A DNA stretch of 53,933 nucleotides from contig CAJTWF010000014.1 of the NCBI GenBank assembly GCA_910579965.1, positions 1 through 53,933 of the forward strand, in the 5' to 3' direction. The stretch comes from an uncultured Oscillospiraceae bacterium. GTDB lineage: Bacteria; Bacillota; Clostridia; Oscillospirales; Oscillospiraceae. The notes under the pieces are model-generated. The model worked only from the letters and a program-made list of their open reading frames with translations. It was not told the origin of the DNA and searched no databases. This document shows, one piece after another, positions 23,713 through 30,918 of this stretch. Positions within the stretch are counted from its first letter, which is position 1. Each line of letters begins with the position of its first letter. The translations under genes and the position numbers were made by a program.

Positions 23713-24471
23713 CTATTCTTCATTCATCAGCTGGGCGGCTCCGCTGCCGTCCGGCAGGAGGAACAGGGCCTCGTCCGGCGCGGCGGCATCCGGCGCGGTG
23801 GCGGTGAAGCGGTAGACCAGCGCTCCGTTCTGAAGCCGCTCCGCAGCGTGGAGCAGACAGGTATCCACGCTGACCCAGAAGCGGTCCACGTAGCCCTGGC
23901 TGTCCGGGGCGGTCTCCACGTAGATGCAGTACACGCCCTCCAGGCTCCGGTAGTCCGCCTGGGCGATCCGCTCCACCGGCAGGTCCCGCACAGTCTCATA
24001 GGTGAGGGTCCGGGCGGCCAGATCGGCGCTGAGCTGCCGGGAGCGCAGGAGCTTCCACTCCGTCTCGTCGTCGTACCACACCCCCGCCGCGCCGCCCACC
24101 ACCAGCATGTGGCGCACGCTGCCGTCGGGCAGCTGGGTGTCCAGCCGGGTGCGGCCCCCGCTGACGTGGATCTGGGACACAGCCTGGCCGCTGCCGCCGC
24201 TCCAGAAGGTCTCCACCGTCTGGACGCGGCTGTAGGCGGCCGGACGGGAGAGGGTGTTGATGGCCGGGCGGACCGTCTCTGGGGTGATGGACACCACGTT
24301 CAGGCGGCTCTCCGAGCCGTCGTCCTCCATGCCGGCGCTGTCGGTCTGGGCCTGGGGCAGAACGATGCCGCCGGGCGCGCGGCGGCCCCCCCAGGCCAGC
24401 AGCAGAAGCACCACAACCAGCAGCAGAAGGCCAAAGCCGATGGTGAAATAGGTCATCCGCCGTTTGTCCAC
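23713..24471 (-). CDS. Membrane-anchored protein, LolA/RseB-like fold suspected
   Basis: A 252-residue protein. An N-terminal transmembrane anchor (about 9-28, TIGFGLLLLVVVLLLLAW) precedes an extracytoplasmic domain. The beta-rich run with VQTVETFWSGGSGQAVSQI, then GRTRLDTQLPDG and AAGVWYDDETEW resembles LolA/RseB-type sheets that bind lipid or sense envelope state. That assignment is by look only. The start is GTG at 24471. It is the last gene of the trpS-tagO-wecB operon, 70 bp after wecB, which suggests an envelope role. Confidence 0.6.
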   Translation of the reverse strand: MDKRRMTYFTIGFGLLLLVVVLLLLAWGGRRAPGGIVLPQAQTDSAGMEDDGSESRLNVVSITPETVRPAINTLSRPAAYSRVQTVETFWSGGSGQAVSQIHVSGGRTRLDTQLPDGSVRHMLVVGGAAGVWYDDETEWKLLRSRQLSADLAARTLTYETVRDLPVERIAQADYRSLEGVYCIYVETAPDSQGYVDRFWVSVDTCLLHAAERLQNGALVYRFTATAPDAAAPDEALFLLPDGSGAAQLMNEE

Positions 24472-24541
24472 GCAGTCACCGTCCCTCTTTTTTTGTCATC
24501 ATTTTATGGAAAGAAATTGTATATCTGCCGGCAGGGAGGGC

Positions 24542-25687
24542 CTACGCCTGGAAGTCCTCCGGCCGGGCCCCCATGCCGAAGCGCCATAAAATCGCGTCCG
24601 CGATGCGGCGGCAGGCGCTGCCGTCCCCGTAGGGGTTCACCGCGTGGGCCATGGCGGCGTAGGCGGCGGGATCGGTGATGAGCTGGCGGGCCATGGACAC
24701 AATGCCGTCGCGGGCAACCCCCGCCAGCTTCACGGTTCCCGCCGTCACGGCCTCCGGCCGCTCCGTCTCCCGGCGCAGCACCAGCACCGGCTTGCCCAGG
24801 GCCGGGGCCTCCTCCTGGAGGCCGCCGGAGTCTGTCAGCACCAGATAGCACCGGGCCATCAGATTGTGCATCTCGTCGGCGGAGAGGGGCGCTGTGAGGA
24901 GCACGTTGGGGATATCCCCCAGGTACCGCCTGGCGCACTCCTGGACCACCGGGCTCAGGTGGACCGGATAGACCAGCACCACGTCCTCGTGGGTGCGGGC
25001 GATGTGGGCCAGGGCGGACATGATGTCCTCCATGGGCTGACCGTAGTTCTCCCGCCGGTGGCAGGTCACCAGCACCACCTTTTTGCTCTCGTAGGGCAGG
25101 CGGTTGAGGGCCTCGGTGGCGAAGACAAAGTTCTCCCGCACAGTGGTCCGCAGGGCGTCGATCACTGTGTTGCCGGTGACGAACACGTTCTCCGTGATCC
25201 CCTCCCGGCGCAGGTTCTCCCGGTTGTTCTCCGTGGGGCAGAAGTAGAGATCCGCAATGGCCGTCACCAGCTTCCGGTTCATCTCCTCCGGGTAGGGAGA
25301 GTACTTGTCGTAGGTCCGCAGCCCCGCCTCCACGTGGCCCACCGGCACCTGATGGTAGAAGGCGGACAGGGCCCCGGCAAAGGTGGTGGAGGTATCCCCG
25401 TGGACCAGGATCATGTCCGGCTTCAGGGCGTCGATGGCCTCGTCCATGCCCACGAGACACTTGCTGGTGATGGTGCTCAGGGTCTGCCGGGGGGTCATGA
25501 TGTCCAGGTCCCAGTCCGGCTTCACGTCAAAGACCTCCAGCACGCTGTCCAGCATCTCCCGGTGCTGGGCCGTGACGCAGCAGATGGACGCGAGCCCCTC
25601 CCGGGCCGCCAGTTCCTTGACCAGAGGGGCCATCTTGATGGCCTCCGGCCGGGTGCCGAAGACGCTCATAATCCGTTTCTTTTCCAT
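24542..25687 (-). CDS. wecB: UDP-N-acetylglucosamine 2-epimerase (non-hydrolysing)
   Basis: A 381-residue cytoplasmic epimerase that interconverts UDP-GlcNAc and UDP-ManNAc for wall teichoic acid linkage units or capsule. It shows SVFGTRPEAIKMAPLV, the QHREMLDSVL region, VHGDTSTTFAGALSAF, HVEAGLRT, and the substrate-site LTDSGGLQEEAPALGKPVL. Length and motifs are normal. Its ATG starts just after the stop of the upstream glycosyltransferase gene, so the two are translationally coupled. Alternative name mnaA. Confidence 0.94.
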   Translation of the reverse strand: MEKKRIMSVFGTRPEAIKMAPLVKELAAREGLASICCVTAQHREMLDSVLEVFDVKPDWDLDIMTPRQTLSTITSKCLVGMDEAIDALKPDMILVHGDTSTTFAGALSAFYHQVPVGHVEAGLRTYDKYSPYPEEMNRKLVTAIADLYFCPTENNRENLRREGITENVFVTGNTVIDALRTTVRENFVFATEALNRLPYESKKVVLVTCHRRENYGQPMEDIMSALAHIARTHEDVVLVYPVHLSPVVQECARRYLGDIPNVLLTAPLSADEMHNLMARCYLVLTDSGGLQEEAPALGKPVLVLRRETERPEAVTAGTVKLAGVARDGIVSMARQLITDPAAYAAMAHAVNPYGDGSACRRIADAILWRFGMGARPEDFQA

Positions 25688-25688
25688 G

Positions 25689-26819
25689 TCAAATCTCCTT
25701 TTTTCCGCTCTCGCTGTCCTCCGGCTCCTCGGAATCCTCTGGATCCTCCGGCTCCTGGGCCGTCTTGGGGTGATCGTGGGGATAGCGGAAAATGTGGGTG
25801 ACCGTGTAGGCCGTGCCCACCAGTGCCGCCGCGGAGAGGATCAGCTTGACGTATCCGGTGGTGACGATCATCACCGCGCACAGGCCCAGCACCCCGGCGA
25901 TCAGATAGAGGGTGGCCACGGCCTGCTTCTGATTCATGCCCATGTCGATAAGCTTGTGGTGGGTGTGGCTCCGGTCCGCCTTCATGGGGTTCTGGCCCTT
26001 GAGGATGCGGCGGGTGAAGGCGGAGGCGGTGTCATAGATGGGAAAGCCCAGGATGATAAAGGGCACGATGAAGGAGATCATGGCGTAGAGCTTGAAGAGA
26101 CCCGTCACCGACACTGTGGCCAGCATGTAGCCAAGGAAGGTGGCCCCGGTGTCCCCCATGAAGATCTTGGCCGGGTTGCGGTTGTAGGGGATGAAGCCCA
26201 CGCAGGCCCCCACCAGGGCCGCGCAGATGACCGCCATCTTCAGATCCCCCATGAGCAGGGCGATAATCAGCATGGTCAGGGCGGCGATGGTGGAAACCCC
26301 GTCCGCCAGGCCGTCCAGGCCGTCGATGAGGTTGACGGAGTTGGTCACCGCCACGATCCAGATCACCGTGATGGGCACCGCCATGATGCCGAAATCCCAG
26401 TAGGGCCCGCCGACAAAGGGCAGGGGGTTGGCGATCATCTGGATGACCACCCCGTGCCACACAGCGATGAGGGACGCCACGATCTGTAAAATGAACTTGA
26501 TCCCCGCTCCCAGGGGGTGGGAGTCGTCCACCACGCCCACGGCCACGATCAGGCAGGCCCCCAGCAGGATGCCCCGCAGCTGCCGGTCCGGCTGGGCGAA
26601 GAGGAGCACCGTGATGACAAAGCCCACAAAGATAGCCAGCCCGCCCAGACGGGGGATGGGGTGATCGTGCATGCGCCGGCGGTCCTTGGGCACGTCCACG
26701 GCCCCGATCCTGTAGGCCAGCCGCTTCACCAGGGGGGTGAGGCCGAAGCTGAGGAGCATGGAGGCCCCCAGGGCCAGAATCACTGGCAGCACGCTTGTGC
26801 GGTCAAACATTCCATTCAT
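25689..26819 (-). CDS. tagO: Undecaprenyl-phosphate GlcNAc-1-phosphate transferase (TagO/WecA type)
   Basis: A 376-residue polytopic protein with about 10-11 hydrophobic segments. Family motifs are DVPKDRRRMHDHPIPRLGG in the first loop, ACLIVAVGVVDD, NSVNLIDGLDGLADG, the catalytic IFMGDTGATFLGY, and KADRSHTHHKLIDMG. It transfers GlcNAc-1-P to undecaprenyl phosphate at the cytoplasmic face, the first step of wall teichoic acid or other secondary polymer synthesis. The C-terminal 30 residues are acidic (EPEDPEDSEE). It sits 18 bp after trpS and directly before wecB. Confidence 0.92.
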   Translation of the reverse strand: MNGMFDRTSVLPVILALGASMLLSFGLTPLVKRLAYRIGAVDVPKDRRRMHDHPIPRLGGLAIFVGFVITVLLFAQPDRQLRGILLGACLIVAVGVVDDSHPLGAGIKFILQIVASLIAVWHGVVIQMIANPLPFVGGPYWDFGIMAVPITVIWIVAVTNSVNLIDGLDGLADGVSTIAALTMLIIALLMGDLKMAVICAALVGACVGFIPYNRNPAKIFMGDTGATFLGYMLATVSVTGLFKLYAMISFIVPFIILGFPIYDTASAFTRRILKGQNPMKADRSHTHHKLIDMGMNQKQAVATLYLIAGVLGLCAVMIVTTGYVKLILSAAALVGTAYTVTHIFRYPHDHPKTAQEPEDPEDSEEPEDSESGKKEI

Positions 26820-26837
26820 TTTCCAGTCCGCCCCCGC

Positions 26838-27842
26838 TTATCTGGCGATGAAGCCGATCTTCTTGTACACCTTGCGCAGCGTCCTCTCCGCCACATAGGA
26901 GGCCTTCTCCGCTCCGGCCCGGTAGACGCCCTCCAGGTAGGCCTTGTCCGCCAGGATGCGGCGGGTCTCCTCCTGGATGGGCCGCAGCAGCTCCACCACG
27001 GCCTCGCCCACGGCGGGCTTGAACCTGCCGTAGCCCTGGCCGTCAAACTCCCTCTCGATCTCCGCGAAGCTCCTGCCGGTCACGGTGGCGTAGATGGTCA
27101 TGAGGTTGGCCACGCCGGGCTTGTTCTCCGGATCGTAGCGGACGCATTTTTCGGTGTCGCTGTCAGTGACGGCCCGCTTGAACTGCTTCATGATGACGTT
27201 GGGATCGTCCATGAGGGTGACCCGGCCGGTGTCCCCGTTCTCGCTCTTGCTCATCTTGGCGGCCGGATTGGTCAGGCTCATGATCCGGGCCCCCACCTTG
27301 GGGATGTAGGGCTCCGGCACCTTGAACACATCGCCGTAGACGCCGTTGAAGCGCTGGACAATGTTCCGGGCCAGCTCCACGTGCTGCTTCTGGTCCTCCC
27401 CCACGGGGACGAAGTCCGGCTGGTAGAGCAGGATGTCCGCGGCCATGAGGCTGGGATAGGTGAAGAGGCCGCCGTTGATGTTGTCGGCGTTCTTGGCGGA
27501 CTTGTCCTTGAACTGGGTCATGCGGGAGAGCTCGCCGAACATGGCGTAGCAGTTGAGGACCCAGCCCAGCTCCGCGTGCTGGTGGACATGGGACTGGATA
27601 AACAGGGTGCATTTCTCCGGATCCAGGCCGCAGGCAATATACTGGGCCAGCTGCTCCAGGGTGCGGCGGCGCAGGGCGGCGGGGTCCTGGCGGACTGTAA
27701 TGGCGTGCAGATCGGCCATAAAGTAGTAGCAGTCGTATTCCTCGATCATCTTTGGCCAGTGGCGCAGGGGTCCCAGATAGGAACCCAGGGTCAGATCGCC
27801 GCTGGGCTTGATGCCGGAGAGCATGATTTTTTTCTCTTCCAT
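26838..27842 (-). CDS. trpS: Tryptophanyl-tRNA synthetase
   Basis: A 334-residue class Ic synthetase of normal bacterial length that charges tRNA-Trp. It starts SGIKPSGDLTLGSYLGPL (HIGH-equivalent region) and carries YFMADLHAIT, the GEDQKQHVELARNI segment, and the KMSKS loop as AAKMSKSENG. The ATG at 27842 has AAAGGAG 9 nt upstream; the further-open frame is 5' leader. The leader is only about 60 nt, too short for a T-box, so tryptophan-responsive T-box control is absent. Confidence 0.95.
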   Translation of the reverse strand: MEEKKIMLSGIKPSGDLTLGSYLGPLRHWPKMIEEYDCYYFMADLHAITVRQDPAALRRRTLEQLAQYIACGLDPEKCTLFIQSHVHQHAELGWVLNCYAMFGELSRMTQFKDKSAKNADNINGGLFTYPSLMAADILLYQPDFVPVGEDQKQHVELARNIVQRFNGVYGDVFKVPEPYIPKVGARIMSLTNPAAKMSKSENGDTGRVTLMDDPNVIMKQFKRAVTDSDTEKCVRYDPENKPGVANLMTIYATVTGRSFAEIEREFDGQGYGRFKPAVGEAVVELLRPIQEETRRILADKAYLEGVYRAGAEKASYVAERTLRKVYKKIGFIAR

Positions 27843-27905
27843 GGTTGTGTGCTCCTTTGATTGATATCTCACCGCAAAACTGCGAGGTGTGCATATTGAC
27901 ACATT

Positions 27906-27934
27906 ATTATAGCACATGCTTGTGGAAAGTACAA
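27906..27934 (-). promoter_or_regulatory. Promoter of the trpS-tagO-wecB operon
   Basis: TTGTAC (complement of 27929-27934), 17 bp, and TATAAT (complement of 27906-27911). Confidence 0.75.
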
Positions 27935-28011
27935 CCAGGTTGGGAAAAAAGCAGGGAAATCAATTTTTACAGGCAATTCCAGGAAAAAGCGTCTGCGAAT
28001 ACAGTCTCTAA

Positions 28012-28040
28012 GTCCCCCTGCGGCTTCGCCGCAGGGGGAC
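28012..28040. terminator. Strong hairpin after the LysM/CAP gene
   Basis: A perfect 13-bp GC-rich stem (28012-28024 with 28028-28040) with a 3-base loop. There is no clear U-tract on either side, so termination is probable but not certain. Confidence 0.55.
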
Positions 28041-28045
28041 AGCTC

Positions 28046-28651
28046 TCAGCTCATGAACATCTGGGTCCAGTAGTTCCCCCGCTCGCAGTAGCCCACGCCG
28101 ATGTGGGTATAGGAGCTGTTGAGGATGTTGGCCCGGTGGCCGCTGGAGTTCATCCACGCGTCCATGACCGCAGCCGGGGTCCGCTGGCCGTAGGCGATGT
28201 TCTCCCCGGCGGTGCGGTAGGAGAGGCCGAAGCTGCGGATCATCTGGAAGGGGGTGCCGTAGGTGGGACTGGTGTGGGAGAAGTACCGGTTGGCCGCCAT
28301 GTCCTCGGACTTGTACCGGGCCACCCGGGCCAGCTCCCAGTTGACGGACAGGGGCCGCAGGCCGTTCTCCGCCCGGACCGCGTTCACCAGCCGGACCACC
28401 TCGCTCTCATACCGGAGCACCGCCTCCGGGACCTGGGGGATCCGCAGCACCTGTCCGGGGTAGATCAGGTTGGGGTTGGGAACCTGCGGGTTGGCGGCGA
28501 TGATCTCGCTGGTGCCCACCTGATAGGCCGAGGCCAGCTTCCACATGGTGTCCCCCGCCGCCACGGTGTGGCTGGTGTCCGCCGCCAGGGCGGAGGCGGT
28601 GAGCGCCGCGGTCATCAGGGCCGCCGCAGTCCAGGTAATGACTTTCTTCAT
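28046..28651 (-). CDS. Secreted LysM + CAP (SCP/YkwD-type) domain protein
   Basis: A 201-residue exported protein. It has a signal peptide (1-24, ending ASALAA), one LysM domain (about 28-72: HTVAAGDTMWKLASAY, ending NLIYPGQVLRIP) that binds peptidoglycan glycan strands, then a CAP domain (about 80-200) with LVNAVRAENGLRPLSVN, YFSHTSPTYG, GENIAYG and the final HRANILNSSYTHIGVGY. Related Bacillus proteins are wall- or spore-associated. The ATG at 28651 has AAGGAGG just upstream. The promoter overlaps a perfect WalR-like box, linking it to wall homeostasis. Confidence 0.88.
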   Translation of the reverse strand: MKKVITWTAAALMTAALTASALAADTSHTVAAGDTMWKLASAYQVGTSEIIAANPQVPNPNLIYPGQVLRIPQVPEAVLRYESEVVRLVNAVRAENGLRPLSVNWELARVARYKSEDMAANRYFSHTSPTYGTPFQMIRSFGLSYRTAGENIAYGQRTPAAVMDAWMNSSGHRANILNSSYTHIGVGYCERGNYWTQMFMS

Positions 28652-28695
28652 GGTATGTACCTCCTTGTTTGACAGATTTGTACAGGAACAAGGAA

Positions 28696-28724
28696 ATTGT
28701 AACTGTTTTGTAACTATTTTGCAA
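28696..28724 (-). promoter_or_regulatory. Promoter of the LysM/CAP gene with WalR-like box
   Basis: TTGCAA (complement of 28719-28724), 17 bp, and TACAAT (complement of 28696-28701). The plus strand at 28698-28714 reads TGTAAC-N5-TGTAAC, matching the WalR (YycF) consensus TGTWAH-N5-TGTWAH. The box covers most of the -10 and the spacer, in the orientation opposite to the gene. Confidence 0.65.
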
Positions 28725-28884
28725 ATGCAATATCTGCCAGAGCTGGAAGACGGGGCCAGCGGCGGAGGTTCCAACGTAGACTGCCAATAATTAAAACCTG
28801 CGATTTCTCATGATTTCCCCATTCCTACCCATACTAAGCCGCAGAAAGACCTGCTTCCCGACAAAAATTTAGGAGGAATGCGAT

Positions 28885-30912
28885 ATGAGGAACGACACGG
28901 CAGCCGAAAACCGGCTTCAGGGGGAGAAGTCCCCCTATCTGCGCCAGCACGCCCAGGATCCCGTCCACTGGTATCCCTGGGGCCGGGCGGCCTTCCACGC
29001 CGCCATCACCGGGGACAAGCCCATCCTTCTGTCCATCGGCTACTCCACCTGCCACTGGTGCCACGTCATGGCCCGTGAGACCTTCCGGGATCCGGAGGCC
29101 GCCGGGGTCATCAACCGGGGCTTTGTGGCCGTCAAGGTGGACCGGGAGGAGCGGCCGGACGTGGACGGGGTGTATATGGCGGCCTGTCAGGCCCTCACCG
29201 GGTCCGGCGGCTGGCCTCTGACCATCCTGATGACCCCGGACCAGAAGCCCTTCTGGGCCGGGACCTACCTGCCCCCCAGGGGGGAGAACGGCCAGCCGGG
29301 TCTTATAGAGGTCCTGGATGAGGTGGAGCGGCTGTGGCGGGAGGACCGGCACAGGCTCATGGAGCTGGGCCGGCAGGTGACCCGCCGGGTGGCGGACGGC
29401 GGCGAGGCGGCGGCGGGCAGGCCGGACCGGTCCCTGCTGCACCGGGCGGCGGAGGAGCTGCGCCGCCGCTATGACCCGGTGGACGGCGGCTTTGGCGGGG
29501 CCCCCAAGTTCCCCAACCCGGGACAGCTGCTGCTCCTGCTGGACCGGGCCCGGCGGGAGGAGGACCGGACCGCCCTGGACATGGCGGAGCGGACCCTGAC
29601 CCAGATGGCCCGGGGCGGCATCTTTGACCAGCTGGGGGGCGGCTTCTGCCGCTACAGCACGGACAGCGCCTGGCGTCTGCCCCACTTTGAAAAGATGCTC
29701 TGCGACAACGCCCTGCTGGCCTACGCCTACCTGGAGGCCTACGCCCAGACAGGCCGCCCCCTGTACCGGGAGACGGCCTGCCGCACGCTGGACTTTATGC
29801 TGCTGGAGCTGCGCCTGCCCGGGGGCGGCTTTGCCGCCGCCCTGGACGCGGACAGCGGCGGCCGGGAGGGGGCCTTCTACCTCCTCACGGCCCGGGACGT
29901 GGAGGAGGTCCTGGGGGTGGGGGAGGCCGCTGCCTTCTGCCGCCGGTTCGGCATCGGTGCGGAGGAGAGCGTGCCCCAGCTGCTGGACGACGGGCGGTTT
30001 GAGAGCGCGTGGCGGGAGAACGCCTCCGCCTGCGCCCGGCTGGCTGCTTTCCGCCGCCGCCGTCACCGGCTCCACCGGGACGAGAAGGTCCTCACCGCCT
30101 GGAACGCCCTGGCCATTGCCGCCCTGGCCAAGGCCGGGCGGGTGCTGGGGGAGACCCGGTACCTCCGGGCGGCGGAGGACGCCCGGCTGTTCCTCAAGAC
30201 CCGGCTGACCCGGCCCGACGGACGGCTCTATCTCCGCTGGCTGGACCGGGAGCCGGCGGTGGAGGGCCAGCTGGAGGACTACGCCTTGTACTGCTGGGCC
30301 CTGCTGGAGCTGTACGGGGCCAATTTCTCCGTGTCCTGCCTGCGGGAGGCGGCGGGCCTGGGGGACCGGATGGCGGAGCTGTTTGAGGACCGGGAGGCGG
30401 GGGGCTTCTACCGGGCGGGCCAGGACAGCGAGGTCCTCATCGCCCGGCAGAAGGATGTCTTTGACGCAGCCATGCCCTCCGGCAACGCCGCAGCCGCCCT
30501 GGCGCTGGTGGGGCTGGCCCGGCTCACCGGGGAGAGCCGGTTCCGCGCCCTGGCCGGCCGGCAGCTCAACTGGCTGGCCGGTCAGGCAGGAGACTACCCC
30601 TCGGAGCAGTGCTTTGCCCTGCTGGCCATGGCGGAGGCCCTGTACCCGGGCCTGGAGCTGGTGTGCGTGTCCGCCGGAGAGGTTCCGGACTGGCTGGCCG
30701 GGGTGGGGGAGGCCTACCGGCTCACCGCCCTGGCCAAGACGGCGGACAAGGCCCGGGGTCTGGCCCGGGTGGCCCCCTACACGGCGGACTATCCCATCCC
30801 GGAGGAGGGGATCCGGCTGTACCTGTGCCGGGAGGGGGCCTGTCAGGCCCCGGCGGACACCCTGGAGGGTCTGCGGCGGCTGCTGGCGGACCGGGTCTAC
30901 GCCCTCTCCTGA
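28885..30912 (+). CDS. Thioredoxin-domain/six-hairpin protein (DUF255, YyaL/spermatogenesis-associated 20 type)
   Basis: A 675-residue protein. The N-terminal DUF255 thioredoxin-like domain (about 8-165) opens with NRLQGEKSPYLRQHAQDPVHW and has the C56-H-W-C59 active-site-like pair in GYSTCHWCHVM, plus GGWPLTILMTPD. The C-terminal part (about 185-675) is an alpha/alpha barrel like N-acyl-glucosamine epimerases, with GGFGGAPKFPNPGQL, GGIFDQLGGGFCRYSTD, HFEKMLCDNALL and KVLTAWNALAIAALA. The family is widespread and its biochemical role is not settled. AGGAGG is 7 nt from the ATG. It converges on the BlaR1-like gene. Confidence 0.88.
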   Translation: MRNDTAAENRLQGEKSPYLRQHAQDPVHWYPWGRAAFHAAITGDKPILLSIGYSTCHWCHVMARETFRDPEAAGVINRGFVAVKVDREERPDVDGVYMAACQALTGSGGWPLTILMTPDQKPFWAGTYLPPRGENGQPGLIEVLDEVERLWREDRHRLMELGRQVTRRVADGGEAAAGRPDRSLLHRAAEELRRRYDPVDGGFGGAPKFPNPGQLLLLLDRARREEDRTALDMAERTLTQMARGGIFDQLGGGFCRYSTDSAWRLPHFEKMLCDNALLAYAYLEAYAQTGRPLYRETACRTLDFMLLELRLPGGGFAAALDADSGGREGAFYLLTARDVEEVLGVGEAAAFCRRFGIGAEESVPQLLDDGRFESAWRENASACARLAAFRRRRHRLHRDEKVLTAWNALAIAALAKAGRVLGETRYLRAAEDARLFLKTRLTRPDGRLYLRWLDREPAVEGQLEDYALYCWALLELYGANFSVSCLREAAGLGDRMAELFEDREAGGFYRAGQDSEVLIARQKDVFDAAMPSGNAAAALALVGLARLTGESRFRALAGRQLNWLAGQAGDYPSEQCFALLAMAEALYPGLELVCVSAGEVPDWLAGVGEAYRLTALAKTADKARGLARVAPYTADYPIPEEGIRLYLCREGACQAPADTLEGLRRLLADRVYALS

Positions 30913-30918
30913 ATCAAT

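Noticed and set aside
27843..27990. A T-box leader for trpS
   Set aside because: The distance from the predicted start of transcription to the ATG is only about 60 nt. The T-box core and specifier hairpins cannot fit, and no T-box sequence was seen.
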